From positions 1 through 23,554 of the forward strand of contig CBDUCN010000038.1 of assembly GCA_965365655.1 (NCBI GenBank): a stretch of 23,554 nucleotides of DNA, in the 5' to 3' direction. The notes below the pieces were generated by a model that did no database searches, had not been told where the DNA came from, and saw only the letters and a program-made list of their open reading frames with translations. The position numbers were made by a program, and so were the translations under genes. How positions within the stretch are numbered: the first letter of the stretch is position 1; every line of letters starts with the position of its first letter. Source of the stretch: JBFHNV01 sp965365655 (GTDB lineage: Bacteria > Pseudomonadota > Gammaproteobacteria > HK1). Positions 1 to 7,595 of the stretch are shown in pieces.

Positions 1-13
1 GCCCGGGGACCGT

Positions 14-34
14 CGGCCGCTTCGGATGCGGCCG
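14..34. terminator. Short GC hairpin, possible terminator of an upstream gene
   Basis: cggccgc at 14-20 pairs perfectly with gcggccg at 28-34 around a 7-nt loop. There is no T-tract. It could end transcription of a gene lying left of the window, but it may be chance in such GC-rich DNA. Confidence 0.25.
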
Positions 35-60
35 CCGTACAGGGATGCATTCACAGCGGT

Positions 61-86
61 TCCCCGCGGCCCGTACCGGGCCGGCC
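61..86. repeat. 26-bp dyad repeat, copy 1
   Basis: This 26-bp stretch recurs at 1460-1485 with a single a/g difference. Its core is a perfect inverted repeat, cggcccg (67-73) and cgggccg (77-83), around a 3-nt loop; the one mismatch between copies falls in the loop, so the stem is conserved. It resembles a REP-like element or a paired regulatory site, not a transposon end. Confidence 0.55.
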
Positions 87-333
87 GGCGCGGGAATGCC
101 GCCATCGGATCACGAATGCGGCGCCCCGTGCCCTGCCCGACGCCGCCGGACCGGGCGCGCTGCCCGCCCGCTCACCGTCCTGGCCTCGCCGCGCCGCGGC
201 GACTTATTCTTCGGCCGGGTGGGCGACGCGATGCACGCCGCATCGCGCCCGACGCCCGTCGATCCGGGACGGCCGCGCCGGTGGCGGCCGCGCGTCCGGG
301 TTCATCGCAACCAGTAGGGGAGGAGAGCGACCG

Positions 334-1368
334 ATGAGAACCGATAAAGCCCTGCGGCGCGTGCTGCTGGCCGCCGCCGCGGCCTGCGCGTGCCTGGGCG
401 GCGCCCCGACGGCCGCCGCCGAGAGCCTGACCGTGTACACCGCGGTGGAGGCCGAGGATCTGAAGAAGTACGCCGCCCGCTTCAACGAGGACCACCCCGA
501 CATCGAGATCAAGTGGGTGCGCGACTCCACCGGCATCGTCACCGCCAAGCTGCTGGCGGAGAAGGAGAACCCGCAGGCCGACGTGATCTGGGGCCTGGCC
601 GCGACCAGCCTGCTGCTGATGAAGGGCGAGGGCATGCTGATGCCGTACGCGCCGAAGGGGCTGGACAAGCTGGATCCGAAGTTCCGCGACAAGGCCGACC
701 CGCCGAGCTGGGTGGGCATGGACGCATGGGTCGCCGCGATCTGCGTGAACACCGTCGAGCAGGCGAAGCACGGCTTCGCGACCCCGCGCTCGTGGAAGGA
801 TCTCACGAAGCCCGAGTACAAGGGCCACGTCGCGATGCCGAACCCGAACTCCTCCGGTACCGGCTTCCTCGACGTGTCGAGCTGGCTGCAGATCTTCGGC
901 GAGGACGGCGGCTGGGCGTTCATGGAGGGGCTGCACGAGAACATCTCCCACTACACGCACTCCGGCTCCAAGCCGTGCAAGCAGGCCGCGAGCGGCGAGG
1001 TCCCGATCGGCATCTCGTTCGCGTTCCGCGGCGCGAAGTCGAAGGCGCTGGGCGCGCCGATCGACATCATCATCCCGTCGGAGGGCATCGGCTGGGACAT
1101 GGAGGCGACCGCGATCGTCAACGGCACGAAGAAGCTGGCCGCGGCGAAGACGCTGGTCGACTGGTCGGTGACCGAGAAGGCGAACCGGATGTACAACGAG
1201 GGCTACGCGGTGATCGGCATCACGCGGCTCGCGAAGCCGGTGGAGCACTTCCCGTCGGGGATCACCGAGGCGATGATCGACAACGACTTCGAGTGGGCCG
1301 CGCAGAACCGCAAGCGCATCCTCGCCGAGTGGCAGAAGCGCTTCGATTCGAAGAGCGAGGCGAAGTGA
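334..1368 (+). CDS. phnS2: Putative 2-aminoethylphosphonate ABC transporter, periplasmic binding protein
   Basis: Periplasmic solute-binding component of an ABC importer, 344 aa. Residues 1-29 form a Sec signal peptide (basic RR, Ala/Leu core, cleavage likely after TAAA). The mature protein begins LTVYTAVEAEDL and carries the segments WVRDSTGIVTAKLLAEK, ADVIWGLAA, MPNPNSSGTGFLDVSSW and YTHSGSKPCKQAASGE. These are what I know from the PhnS2 group of the Fe3+/polyamine-type binding-protein superfamily, annotated as 2-aminoethylphosphonate binding. The ATG has an excellent SD (ggggaggag) nine bases upstream. It is first in an operon with an ATPase and a fused permease. No phosphonate-degrading gene lies beside it, so the substrate rests on family resemblance alone; another small organic anion is possible. 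Confidence 0.88.
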   Translation: MRTDKALRRVLLAAAAACACLGGAPTAAAESLTVYTAVEAEDLKKYAARFNEDHPDIEIKWVRDSTGIVTAKLLAEKENPQADVIWGLAATSLLLMKGEGMLMPYAPKGLDKLDPKFRDKADPPSWVGMDAWVAAICVNTVEQAKHGFATPRSWKDLTKPEYKGHVAMPNPNSSGTGFLDVSSWLQIFGEDGGWAFMEGLHENISHYTHSGSKPCKQAASGEVPIGISFAFRGAKSKALGAPIDIIIPSEGIGWDMEATAIVNGTKKLAAAKTLVDWSVTEKANRMYNEGYAVIGITRLAKPVEHFPSGITEAMIDNDFEWAAQNRKRILAEWQKRFDSKSEAK

Positions 1369-1407
1369 GTCAACGCGCGCCGCGCCGCCGGCGCGCATCC
1401 TCCCGTC

Positions 1408-1434
1408 GCGTGCGGCCCCGCCCGGGCCGCACGC
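1408..1434 (+). terminator. Intercistronic hairpin between binding protein and ATPase genes
   Basis: Arms gcgtgcggccc (1408-1418) and gggccgcacgc (1424-1434) are perfect 11-bp complements around a 5-nt loop, 40 nt after the binding-protein stop. There is no T-run. In binding-protein importer operons such a hairpin commonly stabilises the upstream mRNA or partly terminates, giving more binding protein than membrane components; that role here is inference. Confidence 0.55.
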
Positions 1435-1459
1435 GGCTGCGCGGCGCGCGGCCACCGTG

Positions 1460-1485
1460 TCCCCGCGGCCCGTGCCGGGCCGGCC
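1460..1485. repeat. 26-bp dyad repeat, copy 2
   Basis: Second copy of the element at 61-86, 25 of 26 bases identical. The 7-bp stem arms are at 1466-1472 and 1476-1482. It ends 52 nt before the chosen ATPase start and follows the 1408-1434 hairpin, so the intercistronic gap carries two strong stem-loops. Confidence 0.55.
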
Positions 1486-1537
1486 AGCCCCGGAGCGCAG
1501 TGACCCTGTCTGGAATGCCGTGCCCCCGGGGGGCGCG

Positions 1538-2626
1538 GTGAGCGGGGACGCCGGGGGCGGCCCCGCGTACCTGCGCATCGACGGGCTGTCGAAGCGCTTC
1601 GGCGAGTTCACCGCGCTGTCCGGCGTGTCGCTGGACATCCGCGAGGGGGAGTTCGTGTGCTTCCTCGGCCCGTCGGGCTGCGGCAAGACCACGCTGCTGC
1701 GCGCGATCGCGGGCCTCGACATCCAGAGCGAGGGCCGCATCGAGCAGGGCGGCGTGGACGTGTCGGTGCTGCCGCCGTCGCAGCGCGACTTCGGGATCGT
1801 GTTCCAGTCCTACGCGCTGTTCCCGAACATGACGGTGAGCCGCAACGTGGCCTACGGCCTCGAGAACGCCGGGCGGCCGAGGGCCGAGGTGCGCGCCCGG
1901 GTCGCGGAGCTGCTCGAGCTGGTGGGTCTTCCGGAGCAGGGCGACAAGTATCCCGCGCAGCTCTCCGGCGGCCAGCAGCAGCGCGTCGCCCTCGCGCGCG
2001 CGCTCGCGATCTCGCCGGGCCTGCTGCTGCTCGACGAGCCGCTGTCCGCGCTCGACGCGCGGGTGCGTGCGCACCTGCGCCACGAGGTGAAGGCCCTGCA
2101 GCGCCGCCTCGGCGTGACCACCATCATGGTCACGCACGACCAGGAGGAGGCGCTCACGATGGCGGATCGCATCGTGGTCATGAACCACGGCGCGATCGAG
2201 CAGATCGGGACGCCGGTGGAGATCTACCGCGAGCCGGCCAGCGCGTTCGTCGCGGACTTCATCGGCACGATGAACTTCCTGGAGGCACGGGTCGAGGACG
2301 GGGGGCTGCGCCTCGGGCGGCTGGTGCTCCCGTTCGACACGAGCGCGCTGGTGCAGGGCGACACCGTCACCGCCGCGATCCGCCCCGAGGACGTGACCCT
2401 GCAGCGCGCCGAGGGCAGCGTGCCCGCGACCATCGAGTACGTCGAGTTCCTGGGCGCGTTCGCGCGCATCGCGCTCGCGCTGGACACCGGCGGCGCGCAC
2501 CGGGTGCGCGCCGACGTGCCGACCGCCCACGCCCGCGAGCTCGAGCTGCGCGACGGCGCGCGGGTCGAGGTCGCGCTGTCCGGCGAGGACGTGCGCCTGT
2601 ACCGCGAGGCTGCCCCGGGTGGCTGA
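1538..2626 (+). CDS. phnT2: Putative 2-aminoethylphosphonate ABC transporter, ATP-binding protein
   Basis: Cytoplasmic ATPase of the importer, 362 aa from a GTG at 1538. An in-frame GTG at 1457 would add 27 Pro/Gly-rich residues and would put the dyad repeat inside the gene; 1538 lies just after a G-rich ggggggc and begins close to the conserved YLRIDGLSKRFG. Motifs seen: Walker A GPSGCGKTT (44-52), Q-loop FQSYALFPNM, signature LSGGQQQ (142-148), Walker B LLLLDEP (162-168), and the switch histidine H200 in VTHDQ. The last ~130 residues form a TOBE-type regulatory domain (AAIRPEDVTL). This is the PotA/FbpC/PhnT kind of ATPase. The stop overlaps the next gene by 8 bp, implying coupled translation. 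Confidence 0.9.
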   Translation: MSGDAGGGPAYLRIDGLSKRFGEFTALSGVSLDIREGEFVCFLGPSGCGKTTLLRAIAGLDIQSEGRIEQGGVDVSVLPPSQRDFGIVFQSYALFPNMTVSRNVAYGLENAGRPRAEVRARVAELLELVGLPEQGDKYPAQLSGGQQQRVALARALAISPGLLLLDEPLSALDARVRAHLRHEVKALQRRLGVTTIMVTHDQEEALTMADRIVVMNHGAIEQIGTPVEIYREPASAFVADFIGTMNFLEARVEDGGLRLGRLVLPFDTSALVQGDTVTAAIRPEDVTLQRAEGSVPATIEYVEFLGAFARIALALDTGGAHRVRADVPTAHARELELRDGARVEVALSGEDVRLYREAAPGG

Positions 2627-4316
2627 CGCGGCGCTGAGGAGCGCGCCGCCGCGCGTGCGCCTGGACCGCGACGCGGTGCTGATGCGCACGGCGCTGGTGG
2701 TCGTCGCGGCGGCGCTGGTGGTGGCGCTCGCGCTGCCGCTGTACACGATGATGTCGAAGAGCTTCCGCGACGCCGACGGCGTGTTCGTGGGCCTCGCGAA
2801 CTACCTCGAGTACTTCGGCACGCCGGCGCTGTCGCACTCGATCGGCAACAGCCTGTTCATCGCGTCGCTGACCACCGTGATCACCGTCAGCATCGCGTTC
2901 ACCTTCGCGTACGCGCTGAGCCGCAGCTGCATGCCGCTGAAGGGGCTGTTCCACTCGATCACGATGATCCCGATCCTGGTGCCGTCGCTGCTGCCGGGCA
3001 TCGCGCTGGTGTACCTGTTCGGCAACCAGGGCATGCTCAAGGAGCTGATGTTCGGGCACAGCATCTACGGGCCGATCGGGATCGTCATCGCCGAGGTCTT
3101 CTTCACGCTGCCGCACGCGATCATCATCCTGCTGACGTCGCTGTCCATCGCCGACGCGCGGATGTACGAGGCGGCGGTGGCGCTGCGCGCGAGCCCGCTC
3201 AAGATCTTCTTCACGGTGACCATCCCGGGCTGCCGCTACGGGCTGGTGAGCGCGGCCTTCGTCGTGTTCACGCTCGCGATCACGGATTTCGGCGCGCCGA
3301 AGGTGATCGGGGGCGACTACGACGTGCTCGCGACCGACGTCTACAAGCAGGTCATCGGCCAGCAGAACTTCGAGATGGGCGCGGTGGTCAGCGTGGTGCT
3401 GCTGGTGCCCGCGGTGCTCGCGTTCACGATGGATCGCGTGATGCAGCGCCGCCAGGTCGCGCTGCTGTCGTCGCGCGCGGTCACCCTGACGCCGCGCCCG
3501 AGCCGCGGCTTCGACCTCGCGATGCTGGGCTTCTGCGTGCTGACCAGCGTGTTCCTGGTCGGCATGCTCGCGGTGTGCCAGTACGCGGCCGTGATCAAGT
3601 TCTACCCGTACGACCTGAGCTTCAGCCTGCGCAACTACGCGTTCGACCTGATGGACGGCGGCGGCTGGGACGCGTACTGGAACTCGATCCGGCTCGCGTC
3701 GTGGACCGCGCTGGCGGGCACCGTGGTGGTCTTCACCGGCGCGTGGCTGACCGAGAAGGGGCGCGGCTTCCGCGCCGGGCGCACCGCGTTCCAGCTGCTC
3801 GCGATGATGCCGATGGCGGTGCCCGGCCTGGTGCTGGGGCTCGCGTACATCTTCTTCTTCAACGCGCCCGGCAACCCGCTCGGATTCCTGTACCACACGA
3901 TGGCGATCCTGGTGATCAGCACCGTCGTGCACTTCTACACCGTCGCGCACCTCACCGCGGTCACCGCGCTGAAGCAGATGGACCCGGAGTTCGAGTCGGT
4001 GGGCGCGTCGCTGAGGGCGCCCGCGGTGAAGACCTTCTGGCGGGTCACGGTGCCGGTGTGCATGCCGGCCATCCTCGACATCCTGATCTACCTGTTCGTG
4101 AACGCGATGACCACGGTGTCGGCGGTGGTGTTCCTGTACGGGCCGGACACCGCGCTCGCGTCGGTCGCGGTGCTGAACATGGACGACGCCGGCGACATCG
4201 CGCCCGCCGCGGCGATGGGGATGATGATCTTCTACACCGCCGCGACGGTGCGCGCGCTGCACTACGTGGGCTCGCGCTACCTGATCCGCCACACCCAGGC
4301 CTGGCGCGTGCGCTGA
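2619..4316 (+). CDS. phnU2: Putative 2-aminoethylphosphonate ABC transporter, fused double permease
   Basis: Inner-membrane permease, 565 aa, with two complete ABC membrane domains in one chain, so a single polypeptide can replace the usual permease pair. Each half has multiple hydrophobic helices and one cytoplasmic EAA loop that contacts the ATPase: YEAAVALRASPLKIF near residue 182 and FESVGASLRAPAVKTF near 457. The halves are joined around 300 (QRRQVALLSSRAVTLTPRPSRG). Length and fused architecture fit the PhnU2 group; FbpB-type iron permeases are also double but are usually paired with different binding proteins. Start is a GTG inside the ATPase 3' end, giving an 8-bp overlap. The protein ends LIRHTQAWRVR. 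Confidence 0.88.
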   Translation: MADAALRSAPPRVRLDRDAVLMRTALVVVAAALVVALALPLYTMMSKSFRDADGVFVGLANYLEYFGTPALSHSIGNSLFIASLTTVITVSIAFTFAYALSRSCMPLKGLFHSITMIPILVPSLLPGIALVYLFGNQGMLKELMFGHSIYGPIGIVIAEVFFTLPHAIIILLTSLSIADARMYEAAVALRASPLKIFFTVTIPGCRYGLVSAAFVVFTLAITDFGAPKVIGGDYDVLATDVYKQVIGQQNFEMGAVVSVVLLVPAVLAFTMDRVMQRRQVALLSSRAVTLTPRPSRGFDLAMLGFCVLTSVFLVGMLAVCQYAAVIKFYPYDLSFSLRNYAFDLMDGGGWDAYWNSIRLASWTALAGTVVVFTGAWLTEKGRGFRAGRTAFQLLAMMPMAVPGLVLGLAYIFFFNAPGNPLGFLYHTMAILVISTVVHFYTVAHLTAVTALKQMDPEFESVGASLRAPAVKTFWRVTVPVCMPAILDILIYLFVNAMTTVSAVVFLYGPDTALASVAVLNMDDAGDIAPAAAMGMMIFYTAATVRALHYVGSRYLIRHTQAWRVR

Positions 4317-4337
4317 CGGCGCTTGGCCGTCCGCGCG

Positions 4338-4359
4338 GCCCGCGGCAGGCGCCGCGGGC
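4338..4359. terminator. Hairpin between convergent genes
   Basis: gcccgcggc (4338-4346) pairs with gccgcgggc (4351-4359), a perfect 9-bp stem with a 4-nt loop. It lies 21 nt after the permease stop, in the 109-bp gap before the convergent methyltransferase. It lacks a T-tract, as is common in very GC-rich genomes, but its position suits a bidirectional terminator. Confidence 0.5.
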
Positions 4360-4425
4360 GCACACCCCGGCGCGGGGCCGTCCCCGCCGCCCGTCCGTCC
4401 CGCCCGACCGGGCGCGCCGCCCCGT

Positions 4426-5247
4426 TCAGGACGCCGCGCGCACCGCGTGCACGAAGGTGATCTGCCCGATGCCGCGGCGCGCCCGGTCCTTCGACTCGAC
4501 CCACGCGTCCAGCGTGCCGCGCGCGCGCATCCCGCGCAGCCGCTCGAGCGCCGCGTCCAGCGCCGCCGGCGACACCTCGGCCCACGTGGAGTCGCCGTCG
4601 CGCCACTCGGCGCGTTCCGGGCCGCCGGTGTCGAAGTAGTGCTCGCCCTGCACCAGCGCGTCCACCGGCACGATGCGCCCGCGCGGCGCGAGGCCGGCGT
4701 CGCGCATCAGCGTCTCCATCGTCTCCAGCGGCAGGTAGCGCCCGCACACGCGGTCCACTGCCTCCGGCACCAGCGCGAAGTACCACCAGCCCTCGCGCAG
4801 CTGCTGCTGCGAGCAGGTGTTCACGACGACCACGCCGCCGGGACGCACGACGCGCGCGAGCTCCGCGAACACGCCGGCGCGCAGGCGCCAGCCGTCGGCC
4901 GCGGAGTCGGGCAGGTGGTGCAGCACCTGGTTGATCATCGCGGCGTCCACCGACGCGCTCGCGAGCGGAAGCCGGCACAGGTTCGCGCGCGCGAGCGCCG
5001 GGCGGGCCAGCTTGCCGCGCGCGACGCCCAGCATCGCCGGGTTCAGGTCCACGCCGACCACCCGCGCGCCGCGCTGCTCGAGCGCGCGGGCGTAGTTTCC
5101 GGTGCCGCAGCCCGCGTCCAGCATCGTGATCCGCGACGCGTCCAGCCCGCCCGCGGCGAGGCAGCCGAGGATGGCCTCGACGCCGATCGCGGCGCGCGTG
5201 CGGTCGTAGTTCGCGGCGCTGCGGCCGTAGTCCTCGAAGGCGCTCAT
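4426..5247 (-). CDS. Class I SAM-dependent methyltransferase
   Basis: A 273-aa methyltransferase of the UbiE/Methyltransf_11 type. SAM-binding motif I is LDAGCGTG (43-50), followed by the acidic residue of motif II in VVGVDLNP (D67), then a post-I segment MINQVLHHLPD and RPGGVVVVNTCS. The C-terminal part (ERAEWRDGDSTW, DAWVESKDRARRG) looks like the product-specific cap. The ATG is preceded on the minus strand by gaggt about nine bases upstream. The substrate cannot be read from the sequence. It is transcribed towards the importer and away from the PhnD-like gene, so it is probably a single-gene unit. Confidence 0.85.
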   Translation of the reverse strand: MSAFEDYGRSAANYDRTRAAIGVEAILGCLAAGGLDASRITMLDAGCGTGNYARALEQRGARVVGVDLNPAMLGVARGKLARPALARANLCRLPLASASVDAAMINQVLHHLPDSAADGWRLRAGVFAELARVVRPGGVVVVNTCSQQQLREGWWYFALVPEAVDRVCGRYLPLETMETLMRDAGLAPRGRIVPVDALVQGEHYFDTGGPERAEWRDGDSTWAEVSPAALDAALERLRGMRARGTLDAWVESKDRARRGIGQITFVHAVRAAS

Positions 5248-5680
5248 CGTGCTGACCTCGTGGCTGGATGATCGCGGGCGCGGTGGCCTGTAGCCGGGCC
5301 CGGTATCTGTGTGTCGCGGGCGGGCGAGGCGCCGTCCCTCGCGGCCGGTCCCGCTGAACCGCCCGGACCCGCCGCGACCCGTCGCCTCCGCTGGACTGTC
5401 CCGCAGGGCCGTGCGGGTGTCCAGGGCCGCGCCGCATGGGTGTCCTGAACGGCATCCTTCATGGGTGTCCAGAACCGGCAGAAGCGCGCACGGGTGCCGG
5501 CGGCGTCGCGATCGGTCATGCTCCGCGCAGAGCAGGCGCGCCGGGTCCGGCGCCCGGGTGCATCGGCGACCGTCCGGCGCACCGGGGCGCGTTGAACGCG
5601 GCCCGCGCGAGGCCGCGCCGTGCGCGTAGCGACGTGCACCCGCGCAGGGTCTGCCTGTCCACCATCAGCGGGGTCCGGCG
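5248..5680. other. Gene-free stretch between divergent genes
   Basis: 433 bp between the methyltransferase start (minus) and the PhnD-like start (plus). It should hold both promoters. Short open frames here are Arg/Pro/Gly-rich and unsupported. The notable content is the GGGTGTCC repeat cluster at 5411-5475; I see no clear -35/-10 boxes. Confidence 0.55.
5411..5475. repeat. Cluster of GGGTGTCC direct repeats
   Basis: GGGTGTCC occurs at 5415, 5438 and 5463, with a decayed GGGTGCCG at 5492. The second and third units extend to 16 bp (5435-5450 and 5460-5475) with only one mismatch. Unit spacing is 23 and 25 bp, close to two helical turns, so a protein could bind them on one DNA face. They may be operator repeats or remnants of an insertion element end. 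Confidence 0.55.
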
Positions 5681-6514
5681 TTGACCGAGCACCTGGTCGC
5701 GGCACTGCCGATGTACGACTGGCCCGAGGAGCGGGCCTGCACGGATGCGCTGTGGGCGCGGTACGCGGACGCGCTGCGCGCGGCCGGGCTCGACGCGCCG
5801 GCCGCGCTCAGCCGCTGCAACGCCGATCTGCCGCCGGTGCCCGGCGGCATCCGCGACGCGCGCGGCGCGGTCGTGGCCCCCGACCCGGCGGCCTGCCCGC
5901 CGCGGGCGCTCGACGTGGACGTGCTGTGGCGTCACCCGCGGCTGCTGCTCGCGCAGACCTGCTGGGGCCCGCTGGACACCGGGCTCGCCGCCCACGTGCA
6001 CGTGCTCGCGCAGCCGGACTACTCGGCGTACGAGGGCGGCAGCGGCATCTTCTACCGCTCGGCGCTGGTGATGCGCGCCGGCGCCGGCGCGGACGCCGCG
6101 CCGCCCGCCGGGGACGCGGCGGACCTCCCCGTGGAACGCCTGCGCGGGCTGCGCCTCGCGTGCAACCGGCCCGACTCCATGTCCGGGCGCATCGCGCTGG
6201 AGCGCGACCTGCGCGCGGCAGGCGCGCTGCACGGAGACTTCGACGCGTTCTGGTCCGCGGTGGTCGCCACCGGGACCCACCGCGGCTCCGTGATCGCGGT
6301 CGCGCAGGGGCGCGCCGACGTCGCGGCCGTCGACTGCCGCAGCCTGGACCTGTGCCGCCGACACGAGCCGGACACGGCGCGCGTGCGCGTGGTCGGGTGG
6401 ACCGCCGCGCGCAAGGGGCTGCCGCTGGTCACGGCCCGCGCGCTGGCGGAGGACCGGGTGCGCGTGATGAAGGCGGCGCTGGCGGCATGCGACGGGCTGC
6501 ACGTGGTCGCGTGA
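5681..6514 (+). CDS. PhnD-like phosphate/phosphonate-binding-fold protein without signal peptide
   Basis: A 277-aa protein resembling the PhnD-type periplasmic binding proteins (phosphate/phosphite/phosphonate family): N-terminal VAALPMYDWPEE, central LLLAQTCWGPLD, GGSGIFYRSALVMR, LRLACNRPDSMSGRIALERDL, TGTHRGSVIAVAQGRADVAAVDC and a final GWTAARKGLPLVT. No signal peptide or lipobox is present; the start runs straight into the fold. That suggests a cytoplasmic protein or one that lost its export signal. The TTG start at 5681 is chosen because family members begin just before the ALPMYD segment; an ATG at 5711 would remove it. No ABC ATPase or permease adjoins. It is followed after 132 bp by the bicupin gene, on the same strand. 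Confidence 0.75.
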   Translation: MTEHLVAALPMYDWPEERACTDALWARYADALRAAGLDAPAALSRCNADLPPVPGGIRDARGAVVAPDPAACPPRALDVDVLWRHPRLLLAQTCWGPLDTGLAAHVHVLAQPDYSAYEGGSGIFYRSALVMRAGAGADAAPPAGDAADLPVERLRGLRLACNRPDSMSGRIALERDLRAAGALHGDFDAFWSAVVATGTHRGSVIAVAQGRADVAAVDCRSLDLCRRHEPDTARVRVVGWTAARKGLPLVTARALAEDRVRVMKAALAACDGLHVVA

Positions 6515-6615
6515 CGGGGCCCCGCGACCCGCCCGGCGCGCATCGTGCCGGGTAATGTGAGCGGCCCCGAGCGTGACGACGACGTCGCCGGCACCCGGGA
6601 CGTACCGACAGCACA

Positions 6616-6634
6616 GGGCCCGCAGCACGGGCCC
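6616..6634 (+). promoter_or_regulatory. Stem-loop abutting the bicupin ribosome-binding site
   Basis: gggcccg (6616-6622) pairs perfectly with cgggccc (6628-6634) around cagca, ending two bases before the SD gggag (6637-6641) of the gene at 6647. It could affect ribosome access to the bicupin or act as a weak terminator after the PhnD-like gene. Confidence 0.4.
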
Positions 6635-6646
6635 ACGGGAGATCAG

Positions 6647-7570
6647 ATGAGCAGCACCGCCGAGGCGATTTCCACCCCCGGTTCCGGCAGCCACGCGTGG
6701 AACCGGCGCGCGCGCTACTTCAACTCCGGCAACGCGTTCGCGCTGACGCTGTCGCCGGTGCCCAGCGCGACCTTCACCGCCGAGCGCGATCGCGCGTTCG
6801 ACCCGGCGACGCCGACCGGGCTCATCGACATGGACCTCAGCGCCGCGCTGGACACGCCGTTCCCGGCGACCACGCCGCTGGTGCTGTCGCGCTACGCGGT
6901 GATCCGCGCCGGCGACACGCTGGCCGTGGAGGTGCGCGCGAGCGCGCAGCTGATGTGCATCCTCGAGGGCCGCGGCACGACGACGGTCGAGGGCGAGGCC
7001 ACCGCGTGGAAGGCCGGCGACGTGCTCGCGCTGCCCGGCGCCGCGCGCGCCGAGCACGCGGCGAGCGAGGACACGGTCGCGTGGCTGGTCACCGACGAGC
7101 CGTCGCTCGCGTTCCTGGACGTCGACCCGGTGCCGCCCGCGCAGGCTGCGGTGCAGCCGGTGCACTACCTGGCCGAGGACCTCGCGCGCGAGCTGGACGC
7201 GGTGTATCGCCACCCGGACGCGGACTCTTTCCCGGGCTACGCGGTGGTGCTGTCGCACGAGGGGCTGGAGCGCACGCGCAACATCCACCCGACGATGACG
7301 CTCGCGCTGAACTCGCTGCCGCCGGGCCGCGCGCAGCGCCCGCACGTGCACAACTCGATGGCGCTGACGCTGTGCCTGCAGGGCGAGGGCTGTCATTCGA
7401 TCGTGGACGGCGAGCGCAAGGACTGGAGCCGCCACGCGGTGATGGTGACGCCGCCGGGCGCCGTGCACTCGCACCACAACGAGGGCACGCGGCGCATGGA
7501 GTGCCTGATCGTGCAGGACGGCGGGCTGTACTACCACGCGCGCACGATCGGCTTCGCGTACGCGGACTGA
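6647..7570 (+). CDS. Bicupin protein, gentisate 1,2-dioxygenase-like
   Basis: A 307-aa protein with two cupin barrels. The N-terminal one (about 80-150: IRAGDTLAVEVRA, ILEGRGTTTVEGE, WKAGDVLALPG) lacks the usual HxH pair and is probably structural. The C-terminal one keeps H233 and H235 (RPHVHNS) and H274 (GAVHSHHNEG), a three-histidine iron site without the glutamate. Gentisate dioxygenases are known to use three histidines, so a ring-cleaving dioxygenase is possible, but the substrate is unknown. The ATG at 6647 has SD gggag five bases upstream; a longer frame back to 6545 would run through the hairpin. A dehydrogenase gene follows after 25 bp, so the two are likely co-transcribed. Confidence 0.75.
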   Translation: MSSTAEAISTPGSGSHAWNRRARYFNSGNAFALTLSPVPSATFTAERDRAFDPATPTGLIDMDLSAALDTPFPATTPLVLSRYAVIRAGDTLAVEVRASAQLMCILEGRGTTTVEGEATAWKAGDVLALPGAARAEHAASEDTVAWLVTDEPSLAFLDVDPVPPAQAAVQPVHYLAEDLARELDAVYRHPDADSFPGYAVVLSHEGLERTRNIHPTMTLALNSLPPGRAQRPHVHNSMALTLCLQGEGCHSIVDGERKDWSRHAVMVTPPGAVHSHHNEGTRRMECLIVQDGGLYYHARTIGFAYAD

Positions 7571-7595
7571 CGTGCCCGTGAACGGGAGCGACGCG

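Larger units (their letters stand above)
1..333. other. Gene-free upstream region of the ABC importer operon
   Basis: I see no credible gene here. The short open frames are arginine- and proline-rich translations of GC-rich DNA with no domain or SD. The stretch holds a small hairpin at 14-34, one copy of a 26-bp dyad repeat at 61-86, and a strong SD (ggggaggag, about 317-325) for the gene starting at 334. The importer promoter is presumably here, but I cannot point to convincing -35/-10 boxes. Confidence 0.6.

Noticed and set aside
26..337. Two short frames upstream of the importer
   Set aside because: They are Pro/Arg-rich, without SD or homology, and overlap the dyad repeat and the importer leader.
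334..420. Lipoprotein signal on the binding protein (cysteines at 18 and 20)
   Set aside because: The residues before the cysteines are all alanine or cysteine without a proper lipobox leucine at -3; an ordinary Sec cleavage site TAAA fits better.
1457..1537. Longer N terminus for the ATPase
   Set aside because: The extra 27 residues are Pro/Gly-rich, encoded by the dyad repeat, and not part of the ABC ATPase fold; GTG 1538 fits the usual length.
2367..4292. 641-codon minus-strand frame opposite the permease
   Set aside because: Translation is dominated by Arg, His, Gln and Asp with no fold; the plus strand encodes a clear double permease with two EAA loops.
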